NCBI RefSeq assembly: GCF_028368995.1 | Contig: NZ_JAQNDL010000001.1 | Coordinates: 1,736,001-1,800,000, forward strand | Reading direction: 5' to 3' | DNA length: 64,000 nucleotides | Origin: Nannocystis bainbridge | GTDB taxonomy: Bacteria > Myxococcota_A > Polyangia > Nannocystales > Nannocystaceae | Shown here: positions 31,417 through 40,639 of the stretch, one piece after another | Position numbering within the stretch: the first letter of the stretch is position 1 | Layout of the letters: each line of letters opens with the position of its first letter | Notes under the pieces: generated by a model | The model's database searches: none | What the model saw: the letters and a program-made list of their open reading frames with translations, nothing else | Told to the model about the DNA's origin: nothing | Translations under genes and position numbers: made by a program

Positions 31417-32074
31417 GGCGTGAGGATATCCCCACGGCCGCGCCGCGGTCGCCCGAACGGCGAACTTCCCCCCGCATTTCGCATGCGGCAGCGCGGAGTC
31501 GAGCGCAGACAATGGCCATTCCAGCGGGCTCGACCGGCCGGCGATGGCGGTGGGGGTGCGACGGCGGGCACATCCTCGCACTGCGGAGACCGGCCGCCGG
31601 CAAGCCCTGCGCGCGGCCCAGGCCGTGGTGCCCGCATTGGCGCAGGCACTGCCGCCATTCACGAAAACATGTACTTACTTGCCCGAGTATGAACAATGCA
31701 CAATCCGACCGCGATTCGAGCCCGCGCTGCTCGCCGGCCCGAGGTCGTGCGCGTGGGATCTCCGACTCGCAGAAGATCGTCGGCGCGGCGTCGACCTCGC
31801 CGCGCGTGATGACCGCCGCGATCCCTCGACCCGGCGCGAGGAGGTTCTCTTTTCGACATGTCCCATGAGACATATCGCATCGCGGCCGACGAGGTCGGCG
31901 CCTGCCGAGGACCGCGGGCGAGCGAGGCCGATCTTCGTCGAGGTCCTCGCCAGCGCCACGAGCCGCGTGCTTCGAAGCGGCGCCGCGGGGCAGCGGAATT
32001 TACTCGGCCCTCTCCGTCCGCCGGCGTCGGCAGACGCGCGTTTCGGCGCCACCCGCGCATGATGCGCAGGAGCT
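31417..32074. other. Divergent intergenic region
   Basis: About 660 bases between the divergent hybrid kinase gene and the small gene at 32075. It contains an AT-richer patch near 31660-31700 (ACATGTACTTACTTGCC) that could hold promoters, and one dispersed palindrome. No credible gene. Confidence 0.4.
31858..31873. repeat. Dispersed 16-bp palindrome, copy 5
   Basis: ATGTCCC-AT-GAGACAT; on the minus strand it reads ATGTCTC-AT-GGGACAT, matching copy 2 except for the two central bases. Confidence 0.7.
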
Positions 32075-32311
32075 GTGAAACGTTGTACCGTGGCACCCGT
32101 GACCCCGATTGAGCGGATTCGACAGCAGTTCCAGGACGCCCTCGAGAACCTCGAGGCGCACGCGGTCCTCGAGCGCCTGAAGCAGGACCTCCCGTCGCTC
32201 TCGCTGCGCGAGCTGGGCGAGATCCTCAAGAGCCCGATGGCCCGCTCGGTGGGCAGTCTGCCCGCCCGCGAGCTGCTGGCCGCCGCCGCCAACCCGCGCG
32301 CAAAGGCGTGA
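32075..32311 (+). CDS. Small conserved-looking helical protein (78 aa)
   Basis: A short protein starting at GTG, with downstream GTGs at 32090 and 32099 as alternatives; AGGAG at 32069-32073 favours one of these. The sequence after PIERIRQQFQDALENLEAHA is two amphipathic helices, then SLRELGEILKSPMARSVGSL, which resembles a small helical DNA- or protein-binding module. No family recognised. Its last codons run into a tandem repeat tract. Confidence 0.5.
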   Translation: MKRCTVAPVTPIERIRQQFQDALENLEAHAVLERLKQDLPSLSLRELGEILKSPMARSVGSLPARELLAAAANPRAKA

Positions 32312-32492
32312 CCGCTGGCGTGAGCGCCGGCGAGTCACCGCGTCGGCCCTGATCCGCAGCGAACGGGCCCGCGCGCGAAGGCGTGACCGCCCGCGAGTCG
32401 CCGCGTCGGCCCTGACACGCAGCGAACGGGCCCGCGAGCTCGGCCTCCCGCTTCGCAGCGAACGGCCCGCGCGCCCCGCTTCGCAGCAAACA
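32301..32492. repeat. Imperfect tandem repeats (about 65-75 bp units)
   Basis: Units begin AAGGCGTGACCGC at 32301 and 32376 and share CCGCGTCGGCCCTGA and CGCAGCGAACGGGCCCGCG. Two shorter partial copies with CGCTTCGCAGCGAACGG follow to 32492. The first unit overlaps the end of the small gene. Confidence 0.65.
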
Positions 32493-32569
32493 CCGCTGCA
32501 CCTCCCCACCGGACTCGCGTGCCGCGGGGCGGCCGGCTTGATACGCTCGCCGGCGTTCCGGAGGGCAGC

Positions 32570-33940
32570 ATGGTGAATTTCGACATCGACGAGGCGACGG
32601 CGGGCGAGACGGCCCGCGCCGTCACTGAAGGCAAGATCTCCGCGCTCGAGGCCTGCGACGCCGCGATCGCCCGCATCGAGGCGCGTGACGGATCGGTCCA
32701 CGCCGTCGTCGTCCGCGACTTCGAGCGGGCGCGCGCCGCGGCCCAGGCGTTCGACGCCGCGGGCGACCGGCGCGCCTCGCCGCTGGCCGGCGTGCCGATC
32801 ACCGTCAAGGAGTCGCACGACGTCGCCGGCCTACCGACCACCTGGGGCTTCGCCCAGTTCGCCTCCCTGCCCGTCACCGCCGACTCGGTCGCCGTGGCGC
32901 GGCTCAAGGCCGCCGGCGCGATCGTCCTCGGCAAGACCAATGTCCCGGTGGCGCTCGGCGACTGGCAGGCCGCCAACCCGGTCTACGGCCGCACCCTCCA
33001 TCCGCACGACCCCTCGCGCACGCCTGGCGGCTCCTCGGGCGGTGCCGCCGCGGCGCTCGCCACACGCATGGTCCCGCTCGAGCTCGGCTCCGACATCGGC
33101 GGATCGATCCGCGTGCCGGCGCACCTGTGCGGCGTGTTCGGCCACAAGCCGACCTACGGGCTCGTGCCGATGCAGGGGCACGCTTTCCCGACCACCGACG
33201 GCGCCGAGTTCGACCTCGCCGTGCTCGGGCCGATGGCTCGCTGCGCCGCCGACCTCGCGCTCGCGCTCGACATCGTCGCCGGTCCGCTCCCCGGCTCCGC
33301 CTATCGCCTGGCGCTGCCGCCACCGCGCCACGCCAGCCTCGCCGAGCACCGCGTGCTCGTGCTCGACGCCCACCCGGTCGCCGGCACCGACGCCGCCGTG
33401 CGCGAGCCGATCGCCGCCCTCGCCGAGGCCCTGGCCGCCGCTGGCGCGCGCGTGCTCCGGCATCACGACGCCCTGCCCGACCTGACGCGGGCCCACGCCG
33501 ATTACCGCGACATGCTGCTGACCATCCTCTCGCGCGGCACCCCGAACGCCACCCCGGTCGACGCCCACGCGTGGATGAGCCTCAAGGACGCGCAGGCCCG
33601 CCTGGCGCGGCGCTGGCAGCGGCTGTTCGACGACATCGACGTCGTCCTGACCCCGCCGTTCGGCGTCACCGCCTTCGCCCACGACGACCGCCCCGACTGG
33701 GCGGACCGCCGCCTCGTGATCGACGGCGCCGAGACGCCGTACGGGGTGCAGATGGCGTGGCCGGGCCTGGCCACGTTCCCCGGCCTGCCGGCCACCGCCG
33801 CCCCGCTGGGCCTGTCGCGCGCGGGCCTGCCGACCGGCGTGCAAATCATCGGCGACCTGTTCGCCGACCGCACGACGATCGCCTTTGCAGGGCTGCTCGA
33901 GCAGGCCGGCCTGGCGACGGTGCCGAGGCCGCCGCGCTGA
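32570..33940 (+). CDS. Amidase-signature family hydrolase
   Basis: 456 residues. The Ser-Ser-Lys triad of the amidase signature family is present with correct spacing: Lys80 in VKESHD, cis-Ser155 in PGGSSGG and nucleophile Ser179 in GSDIGGSIRVP. These enzymes hydrolyse carboxylic amides (amidases, GatA, fatty-acid amide hydrolase). No GatB/GatC genes are near, and family GatA features are not obvious, so a free-standing amidase is likely. GGAGG precedes the ATG. No signal peptide, hence cytoplasmic. Convergent with the deacetylase operon. Confidence 0.93.
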   Translation: MVNFDIDEATAGETARAVTEGKISALEACDAAIARIEARDGSVHAVVVRDFERARAAAQAFDAAGDRRASPLAGVPITVKESHDVAGLPTTWGFAQFASLPVTADSVAVARLKAAGAIVLGKTNVPVALGDWQAANPVYGRTLHPHDPSRTPGGSSGGAAAALATRMVPLELGSDIGGSIRVPAHLCGVFGHKPTYGLVPMQGHAFPTTDGAEFDLAVLGPMARCAADLALALDIVAGPLPGSAYRLALPPPRHASLAEHRVLVLDAHPVAGTDAAVREPIAALAEALAAAGARVLRHHDALPDLTRAHADYRDMLLTILSRGTPNATPVDAHAWMSLKDAQARLARRWQRLFDDIDVVLTPPFGVTAFAHDDRPDWADRRLVIDGAETPYGVQMAWPGLATFPGLPATAAPLGLSRAGLPTGVQIIGDLFADRTTIAFAGLLEQAGLATVPRPPR

Positions 33941-33960
33941 CGCGGGCCCGCTTCAGCGCA

Positions 33961-34767
33961 TCATTCCCGCCACCAGATCGGCTCGACGTGCGGCGCATCG
34001 CCGAGCAGCACCGCCCCCGGGTCTGCTTCGCCGAACAGCGCCCCCAGCTGCGACGAGTACGCGCGCACCGCCGCACTCGCGCGCGGGTCGGGCTCGGCGA
34101 ACACCTGCACCTCGCGGCGCAGCCCCAGGCGCGGCTGCGTCGGCGCCGACAGCATCGCCGCCAGCGGGGCCAGGCACGCCTCGCGCTCGCTCGCCGGCAG
34201 GTACGCCCGCATGAACGCGCTCACACGCGCCGACGCCAGGAACTCCTCCGCCGGCGCGGGCGCCACCGGCTCGCCGTCGACCGCCGCGCCGATCTGCCGC
34301 AGCCGGGCCCGCACCGCGTGGCGCACCAGCGCGTACGGGCGGTCCTCATAAAAACCGACGCGCCCCGCCATCCCCACGTGCGCCGCGTGGACCGCCCGGT
34401 GATCGACGTGCTCGCCGACCCCGAGCGGCAACAGCACCGTCTCCGGTCGCACGCGCATCACCACCGCCGCGATCACCCGCGCCACCTCGGCTGCATCGGC
34501 CGCCTCGACCTCGCCGAGCACCAGCGCGCGGAAGCTCCGCGGCACGCCCAGGCGCTCGGGCGCGTCGCGCAGGCCCACATGCAAAAACTCCGCGCCGAGC
34601 AGCGACGTCGCCGCGACGTCCTCGGCCCGCCGCGTCGCGTGGTCCGCGTCGCCCTCGCTGAACACCGTCGCCACGATCACCCGCTCGCTCCGGGCCCGCG
34701 CCGCCAACCACGCCGGCAAGGAAAGCACCGCGTCGTCGAGGTGCGGCGAGATCACCAACGCCGTCAC
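33961..34767 (-). CDS. PIG-L (LmbE-like) deacetylase
   Basis: 268 residues starting at GTG after GAGGAG. Zinc-binding motif SPHLDD (residues 7-12, Asp11 likely the general base) and the later GEHVDHRAVH identify the PIG-L/MshB family, which removes N-acetyl groups from GlcNAc-type sugars in mycothiol, bacillithiol, GPI and some antibiotics. It is the last gene of the radical SAM/AsnB/glycosyltransferase operon, separated from the kinase-like gene by a tandem repeat tract. A glycosyltransferase plus PIG-L pair suggests transfer of an N-acetylated sugar followed by deacetylation (inference). Confidence 0.9.
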   Translation of the reverse strand: MTALVISPHLDDAVLSLPAWLAARARSERVIVATVFSEGDADHATRRAEDVAATSLLGAEFLHVGLRDAPERLGVPRSFRALVLGEVEAADAAEVARVIAAVVMRVRPETVLLPLGVGEHVDHRAVHAAHVGMAGRVGFYEDRPYALVRHAVRARLRQIGAAVDGEPVAPAPAEEFLASARVSAFMRAYLPASEREACLAPLAAMLSAPTQPRLGLRREVQVFAEPDPRASAAVRAYSSQLGALFGEADPGAVLLGDAPHVEPIWWRE

Positions 34768-34870
34768 GGATCGCTCCTCGGCCGCGCCGCACCGAATGTC
34801 ATCACGGTCTCGTTTCGCGGTGCCACGATTCGCACTCTCCGCTCGACGCCTCACCGATTCGCATCACCCG

Positions 34871-35053
34871 GCCATCGACGCGCGGCGCCTCGATTCGCAC
34901 CATCACCCGGTCAGTGACGCGCGGCGCCTTGAGCCCCGTCACGCGGTCAGCGACGCGCGGCGCCTCGAGCACCATCACCCCGTCAGCGACGCGCGGCGCC
35001 TTGAGCACCATCACCCCGTCAGCGACGCGCGCTACCTCGACTCGCAAGATCAC
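34871..35053. repeat. Five tandem 36-bp repeats
   Basis: Three near-identical 36-bp units at 34910, 34946 and 34982 (core GTCAGCGACGCGCGGCGCC), flanked by a diverged 39-bp unit at 34871 and a diverged 36-bp unit at 35018. Units abut with no spacers, so this is not CRISPR. They fill the gap between the deacetylase and kinase-like genes. Confidence 0.9.
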
Positions 35054-35103
35054 GCCCCCGCCCCTCGCCGAATCGCCCGTCCCCGATGCGCATCCTCGAA
35101 TCT

Positions 35104-35868
35104 TCACCCCTGCACCAGCGCCCCGCCGACCCCGAACCCGAGCGTCAGCACCAGCGTCACTCCTGGCGCCACCCCGGCCTCCGCCACTCCGATCGCGGCC
35201 AGCTCCGCGTCGTTGACCAGCAGCGTCGGCACCCCGACCAGCCCTGCCGCCGCCAGGAACGCCTCGACGATCGGCTCGCCCGCGTACCACGGATACGAGC
35301 ACGTCCCGAGCGCCCCCTCCGGCGAAATCTCGCAGGGCAGCGCCATCACGATCCGCTCGCACCCTCCCGCTGCCATCTCCCGCAGCCCGGCCGCCACGAA
35401 TCCGATCAGGGCCGTCCGCCCGGCACCTTCGACCGGCCGCCCGCTGATCGGGATCGCCGTCAGATCGCGCGGAGAGCTCCAGCGTCGGCCGTCGCTGGCG
35501 ACGATCTTCAGCCGGCTCTGCCCGAGGTCGACCACCAGCCCCTGCGCGCCGGCCAGCACCGCCAGACCGCCCTGCTCCGCGCACCGCTCCGGCGCCGCCG
35601 CGACCGCGGCCGGTACTTGCGAGCTGTCCCAGCGGACATGTCCCGAAGCACCGCCGGCCAGCACGACCCGGTCGATCCTGCGGCACAGCGGCGGCAGCGG
35701 CGTCGCCGACTCGCAGGCCGCCTCGCCGGCGATCAGCGCCTCGACCGCCCGCGCCAGCGCCCGCCCGTAGCTCGCGTCGCGCGGCGCCGCGTACAGCGGC
35801 GCGCCGTCGACCACCAGGTCCCACAGCTCGACCGGCGTCACCCGGGGATCTCGGTGGCGAGCGAGCAT
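35104..35868 (-). CDS. ROK/ASKHA-type sugar kinase-like protein, apparently circularly permuted
   Basis: 254 residues. The phosphate-1 loop VVDLGQSRLKI (Asp114) and a phosphate-2 loop LTLGFGVGGALV (about 235-250) with NDAELAAIG between them mark an ASKHA kinase fold. The protein ends right after phosphate-2, where a normal family member continues. Instead, the N-terminus has an adenosine-loop-like RIDRVVLAGGASG (about 66-77) and a tail-like RCAEQGGLAVLAG just before phosphate-1. This is the order expected for a circular permutation. ATG 35868 overlaps the end of the GT2 gene by 31 bases. Likely a sugar or alcohol kinase in the pathway; substrate unknown. Confidence 0.65.
   Translation of the reverse strand: MLARHRDPRVTPVELWDLVVDGAPLYAAPRDASYGRALARAVEALIAGEAACESATPLPPLCRRIDRVVLAGGASGHVRWDSSQVPAAVAAAPERCAEQGGLAVLAGAQGLVVDLGQSRLKIVASDGRRWSSPRDLTAIPISGRPVEGAGRTALIGFVAAGLREMAAGGCERIVMALPCEISPEGALGTCSYPWYAGEPIVEAFLAAAGLVGVPTLLVNDAELAAIGVAEAGVAPGVTLVLTLGFGVGGALVQG
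35624..35639. repeat. Dispersed 16-bp palindrome, copy 6 (in gene)
   Basis: CTGTCCC-AG-CGGACAT, followed by GTCCC so that GGACATGTCC (10-bp palindrome) overlaps. It lies in the kinase-like gene, encoding GHVRWDS. Confidence 0.5.
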
Positions 35869-36800
35869 TTGGTCTCCTCGACCGGCGGCCAGGCCGGACA
35901 TGTCCTTCGCGACATGTGTTGATAATACCAGCGCTCGACGTGATACCCGATCTTGCACGCCGCGAGCGCCAGCTGAAATTCATGATAGGCGATCCGGTCG
36001 GCCAGCGGCGCCGCGGCCAGCCGGTCGGGGCGCCGCGCGCCGAAGCGCCGGTGCGCCGCGTCGAGCTCGGGGAACAGCGCGCTGCACCGCTCGAGCTCCA
36101 TGCGCATGCGCCGGTAATAACGGTACATCCCGCGCAGCGTCTCCGGCGCCCGGAAATATACGCACCCCTCCGCGGTCTCGGCCAGCGCCTGCGGCCCGTG
36201 CTCGCCGACGATCCGGCGCGAGAGATAGATGTCGTCGACGCGCATGCCGGCCGCGAAGTCGTAGAAGCGGTCACGCGGCAGGCCACCGATCCGCCCCGCC
36301 AGCTCGGCCCGCGTCGGCACGTCCCAGCCGCGGATCGCAAAGCACTTGCCGTTGAACCACGTGCGCTGCGACGAGAACCCGCGCTCGCGGTTGTACACGT
36401 GCAGCGCCCGCGCCAGCCGCCCGCGCGCCACCGGCGGCAGCGGCACGCGCGGCGGCCAGGCGACCACCAGCTCCGGCCGCGCCAGCATCGAGCGCACCAG
36501 CGCCGCCAGGGTCGGCGGCGTCACCAGCACGTCGGCGTCGACGAAGATCTGGAACGGCCCCGGCCGCAGCCCCGCGCGCTGTGCCTCGACCTTGCCGCCG
36601 CTGGCCCGCCGCGTCGCCACCCCGCGCGCGACGGCGACCGCCTCGGTGCCGTCGCTGCAGTCGTCGAGCACGACCTCGAGCTCGCAGCGAATCCCCTGCT
36701 GCGCGGCGTGACGCGCCGACACCAACAAGGCGTCGAGGCACGGCCCGAGCGCCCGCTCCTCGTTCTTGGCCGCGACGGTCACGGGGATCACGTGCGACAT
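35838..36800 (-). CDS. Family 2 glycosyltransferase
   Basis: 320 residues with the GT-A fold of family 2: IPVTVAAKNEERALGPCLDA at the N-terminus, VVLDDCSDGT for the nucleotide-sugar site, the metal-binding FVDADVLV and an acceptor-side region ending in GMRVDDIYLS. No membrane helices, so probably cytosolic or peripheral. Its start overlaps the GT1 gene end by 13 bases and its last 31 bases overlap the kinase-like gene. The C-terminal tail (MSRRTCPAWPP) is encoded by a dispersed palindrome copy, so the tail may be an add-on. Confidence 0.9.
   Translation of the reverse strand: MSHVIPVTVAAKNEERALGPCLDALLVSARHAAQQGIRCELEVVLDDCSDGTEAVAVARGVATRRASGGKVEAQRAGLRPGPFQIFVDADVLVTPPTLAALVRSMLARPELVVAWPPRVPLPPVARGRLARALHVYNRERGFSSQRTWFNGKCFAIRGWDVPTRAELAGRIGGLPRDRFYDFAAGMRVDDIYLSRRIVGEHGPQALAETAEGCVYFRAPETLRGMYRYYRRMRMELERCSALFPELDAAHRRFGARRPDRLAAAPLADRIAYHEFQLALAACKIGYHVERWYYQHMSRRTCPAWPPVEETKCSLATEIPG
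35900..35915. repeat. Dispersed 16-bp palindrome, copy 7
   Basis: ATGTCCT-TC-GCGACAT with flanking GGACATGTCC at 35896-35905. It sits at the 3' end of the GT2 gene, 32 bases upstream of the kinase-like gene start. Confidence 0.55.
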
Positions 36801-37960
36801 AATGCCAACACCGCCTCGGCGGCCGCGCGGGCGCCCCCCGCAGCGTAATAGCTGTCCGCGATGCGCCGCGCCTGCTGACGCGGCGCACCGTCGCCGCACA
36901 GCGCCGCCAGGTGGCGCCGGACCTCGTCGACATCGGCGCGCGCGAGGTCGCAGGCGACGCCGGCCCCGGCCTCGGCGACGAAGCGGGCGTTGTGCGGCTG
37001 GTCGTTGCAGATCGGCGCAATCAACAGCGGCACGCCGTGGGCCAGCGCCTCCATCACCGAGTTGGCGCCGCCATGGCTGACGAGCGCGCGGGCGCGGCTC
37101 AGCAGCGCCAGCTGCGGCGCGTACGCGACCAGCTGGACATCCGGCGGCGCGGCGAACGTGCGGGCCAGCTCGCCCATCGCCAGCACCAGCTGCCACGGCT
37201 GACCGCGCGAGGCCGCGATCACCACCTCGAACATGCGCGGTTGATGCCAGATCTGGCTGCCGAGCGCCATCAGCACCAGCGGCCGCGGATCGAGCCCTGG
37301 CACCTCGACCTCGTCGCCGCGCGCCGCGATCGGCAGCGATCCGCCCGCGAGCAGCACGTCCGCGACCTCGCGACCGAGCAGCGCGGGCGTCGTCCACGCG
37401 ACATTGAGCCACGGCGAGAGACAATCACTGACGCGGAACCGCGGCACCGGCACACCGTACCCCGCGAACAGCTCGGCCCGCGGCAGCGCCGAGGTCGTGG
37501 CGACCAGCTCGCTGTGCCACGAATCCGGGACCACGGGGTTGAGCGACGTCGACAGCCCCGCCCACGGCAGGTTGGCGCGCGCGGCCACGATCGGCGCCGC
37601 GTAGGCCATCGGGTCGGCGACGATCACATCGGGCCGGAACTCGCCCACCACTCGCGTCAATTGCTCGACCTCGGCCGGCACCGTGTCCACCAGCATCGCG
37701 GCGATCCACGCGCGCAGTCGTTCGGGGTCCGCGACCAGCGCGGCGAACTCCGCCCCGCGATTGGCCTCGGGCGGCGGCGCTCCGCTCGCGCCGACGAACA
37801 CGCGCTCGGGCGCGAACCCGGCCCGCGTCAGCGGCTCGCGCAGGTCGCACGGCGAGTAAAAGCCGACGGTGTGACCGCGCCGCGCCAGCTCCTGCGCCGG
37901 CCCGATGAACGGGTGCACGTGGCCCTTCTCGGCGAGCACGACGAACAGCGCGCGGGTCAT
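36788..37960 (-). CDS. GT1 (MGT/UGT-type) glycosyltransferase
   Basis: 390 residues with the GT-B fold of family 1. N-terminal acceptor domain: ALFVVLAEKGHVHPFIGPAQ, the usual GHxxP start. C-terminal donor domain: VLMALGSQ, then VQLVAYAPQLALLSRARALV, VSHGGANSVMEALAHGVPLL and PICNDQPHNARFV, the classic UDP-sugar signature of macrolide and flavonoid glycosyltransferases. Typically such enzymes put a sugar on a small molecule. It overlaps the GT2 start and, by 4 bases, the AsnB stop. Confidence 0.93.
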   Translation of the reverse strand: MTRALFVVLAEKGHVHPFIGPAQELARRGHTVGFYSPCDLREPLTRAGFAPERVFVGASGAPPPEANRGAEFAALVADPERLRAWIAAMLVDTVPAEVEQLTRVVGEFRPDVIVADPMAYAAPIVAARANLPWAGLSTSLNPVVPDSWHSELVATTSALPRAELFAGYGVPVPRFRVSDCLSPWLNVAWTTPALLGREVADVLLAGGSLPIAARGDEVEVPGLDPRPLVLMALGSQIWHQPRMFEVVIAASRGQPWQLVLAMGELARTFAAPPDVQLVAYAPQLALLSRARALVSHGGANSVMEALAHGVPLLIAPICNDQPHNARFVAEAGAGVACDLARADVDEVRRHLAALCGDGAPRQQARRIADSYYAAGGARAAAEAVLALCRT

Positions 37961-39702
37961 GGGATCCCGTGATGATGCCCGAAGTGGCACAGGCCGATGA
38001 TGCGAAACAGGGCCGCCCGCTCCCACTCGATCAGCCGCCGCTGCGGCGCCAGCAGCGGCGCCAGTGCGGCCACATCGACCCGCGCTCGCACCAGCTCCGG
38101 CGGGTCCGCCAGCAGCCGCGACGCTTCGCTCTGAAGCACCCCCGCGGCCCCCTGATCCTTCGGCAGCGCCGACTTGCGGCGTGCGCGGATCTCCTCCGGC
38201 ACCACCCCGCGGAGCGCCGCGCGCAGCACCGCCTTCTCGACCCCGCCCGCGAGCCCCGACGCTGGCGGCACCGCGGCCGCCAGCGCCAGCAGCTCGCGAT
38301 CGGCGAACGGCACCCGCGCCTCGAGCCCCGCGCGCATCGTGTGCACGTCGCCGTTGTGCAGCAGCCGCGGCAACCACCGCTCGACGATCAGCGCCGTCGT
38401 GCCCGCGATGCGCTGCGCCGGCGAATCACTCGGTCGCATCCACGCCCGGTAGCGCTCCGTGAACGTCGCCAGCGGATCTGCCAGCACCTCGCGGCGCACC
38501 GGCACCTGGCCGAAGCGGCGCAAGATCGCCGCCGGGCTGGCCGTCGCCGCCGCGTCGAGCAGGAAGTGATAGCCGAAGTGCGTCTCGTCGGCCGCGTCGC
38601 CGACCAGCACCGCCTTGACCGTCCCGGCCGCCGCGCGCGCGAGCCGGTCCTGCGCGACCTCCTGCTCCCACGCCGGCAGCGCGTCGTTGTGCCGGGCGAT
38701 GCGCTCGAGGTCCGCGGCCAGCTCGCTGCGCGGCGCCTGCACCCGCATCAGCGACAGCCCGCTGGCCGCCGCCGCCCGGGTCGCGAACGGAGAATCATCG
38801 GACACGACGATGGTCGAATGATCATAGTCGAACCCGGCCATGCCCTCGAACGCGATCGTATAGGCCGGCGGCGGCTCCGGCAGCGCCGCGGCGGCGAACG
38901 CCGCGATCGCGCTCGAGTCGAGCCCGCCGCTGAGGAACACCCCGATCGGCGCCTCGGCCACGCAGGCCCGCTCGACCGCGCGCTGCAGCGCCGATCGAAG
39001 TGCCTCCGGCGCCGGCGCCTCGCCGTCCGCCGCGACCTCGAAGCGAAAGTAGCGCCGCGCCGTCGCGCCCTCGCGCGAGACCTCGAGCGTGTGGCCCGGC
39101 TGCAGGTATTCGACGCCTTCGAACATCGAAGTCGCCACCCCGCTGAAGCACGGAGCGATCAGGTACTCGAGCACCGCGTCATCGTCCGCGCGCACCGGCG
39201 AATCACGGCAGTGCGCCACCGCGTGCGCCTCCGAGGCGAACACCAGCTCGACCCCGTCCCACGCGTAGGCCAGCGGCTTGACCCCGAGTGGGTCGCGGGC
39301 CAAAAACCCGCAGCGGCGCGCGTGGTCCCACACGAAGAACGCGAACATCCCGTTGAACCGGCGCACGCACGCCGGGCCCCACGCGGCGAAGGCCGCCAGC
39401 ACCGTCTCGGCGTCGCAGCGGGTGCGGAACGGGTACGAGAGCTCCGCGCGCAGCGCGGTATGATCATAGACCTCGCCGTTGAACACGATCGAGAACCGAC
39501 CGTCGGGCGTGGTCATCGGCTGGGCGCCGCCCTCGCGATCGAGCAGCGCCAGCCGGGTGTGCTGAAGCACGCAATACGGGTCGACGAGCTCGCCCTCACC
39601 GTCGGGGCCGCGGTGGCGCAGCCGCTCGCGCATGACCCGGGCGCGAGCCAGCTGCGCCGCCGCCCCGCCGTCGAAGCGCACGATCCCCGCTATGCCGCAC
39701 AC
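37957..39702 (-). CDS. asnB: Asparagine synthase (glutamine-hydrolysing) family
   Basis: 581 residues with two domains. The N-terminal class II glutamine amidotransferase needs Cys at position 2; choosing the GTG start places it exactly there (VCGIAGIVRFDGG), with HRGPDGEG and IVFNGEVYD following. The C-terminal synthetase domain has the PP-loop IGVFLSGGLDSSAIAAF and VGDAADETHFGYHF. AsnB proteins activate a carboxylate with ATP and amidate it with ammonia from Gln; in biosynthetic clusters they amidate other substrates or close lactams. Here it sits between a second synthetase-only copy and glycosyltransferases, which points to a special metabolite and not plain asparagine. Confidence 0.93.
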   Translation of the reverse strand: MCGIAGIVRFDGGAAAQLARARVMRERLRHRGPDGEGELVDPYCVLQHTRLALLDREGGAQPMTTPDGRFSIVFNGEVYDHTALRAELSYPFRTRCDAETVLAAFAAWGPACVRRFNGMFAFFVWDHARRCGFLARDPLGVKPLAYAWDGVELVFASEAHAVAHCRDSPVRADDDAVLEYLIAPCFSGVATSMFEGVEYLQPGHTLEVSREGATARRYFRFEVAADGEAPAPEALRSALQRAVERACVAEAPIGVFLSGGLDSSAIAAFAAAALPEPPPAYTIAFEGMAGFDYDHSTIVVSDDSPFATRAAAASGLSLMRVQAPRSELAADLERIARHNDALPAWEQEVAQDRLARAAAGTVKAVLVGDAADETHFGYHFLLDAAATASPAAILRRFGQVPVRREVLADPLATFTERYRAWMRPSDSPAQRIAGTTALIVERWLPRLLHNGDVHTMRAGLEARVPFADRELLALAAAVPPASGLAGGVEKAVLRAALRGVVPEEIRARRKSALPKDQGAAGVLQSEASRLLADPPELVRARVDVAALAPLLAPQRRLIEWERAALFRIIGLCHFGHHHGIP

Positions 39703-40639
39703 GACACGATCAACCCGGGAAAGCGCCGCGACAGCAGCGCGAGCGTGGTCCAGCCGACGCGCCCGCGATCGCTCGAGAGGTCGGGCTCGCGGCCGAGCGC
39801 CTGCGCCAGGGCGGCGACCCGCGGGCCGTCCCACAGCGGCGACAGATCGATCGGCGGGGCGAAGCGCGGCTGCTTGGGCCGGCGCGCGATCGCCTCGGGG
39901 ACCCCGAGTTCGACCGCCAGGCGCCGCAGCGCGTGCTTGTGCGGATCCTCGGCGACGTGGCGCGCGACCGCCTCGGCGAGGAACGGCGCGCCCGGCTCGA
40001 GCCCGGCCGCGCGAGCCAGGGCGCCGACGATCGGCAGGTAATCGGCGCCCGAGGTGCCGCGGAACACCTCGTCGGCGCCGTCGCCGGTGACGAGCACGTC
40101 GTGGCCGTCGGCGCGCACGGCCCGCGCCAGCAGCCACCGACTGACCGGGTGCAGGTTGTAGAGCGGAGCCTCGCAGGCCGCGATCACCTGCGGCAGCGCC
40201 TCCACGTAATCCGCCGCGGTCACACGAATCACCCGCAAGGGCAGCCCCAGGGCCCCGGCGACCGCGCGCGCCTCGGCCTCCTCGCTGTATCCGGGCAGCT
40301 CGGGCGCCAATGTGTAGACCGTCGCACGCGCCCCGAGCAGGCCCGCGAGCGCGGCCGAGTCGACGCCGCCGCTCAGCGCCAGCGCGACCCGCCCCGCCGG
40401 CAACGCATCGAGGGCGCCAGCGAGCAGCGAATGCAGCGATCCGGGCGGGCCGCGGTGATGCACCCCGCGCAGCCACGGCGGCAGCACCAGGCGCGCGCCG
40501 GCGATGCAGGTCGAGCCGTCGGCCGTGACCTCGCCGAACGCCGCTCGCACGCCGTGCGCATCGAGGCTCACCGCGGCGCCGCCGACCAGGCCGACCAGCG
40601 ACGCTCCCCGCCGGCCCCGCCATTCATAGCAGTGCGCCG

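Noticed and set aside
34871..35053. 36-bp repeats as a CRISPR array
   Set aside because: Units are directly adjacent with no unique spacers, not palindromic in the CRISPR manner, and no cas genes are present.
34796..35770. Plus-strand protein of 12-residue repeats (SDARRLEHHHPV-like)
   Set aside because: Arises only because the repeat length is a multiple of three; the frame then runs antisense through the kinase-like gene.
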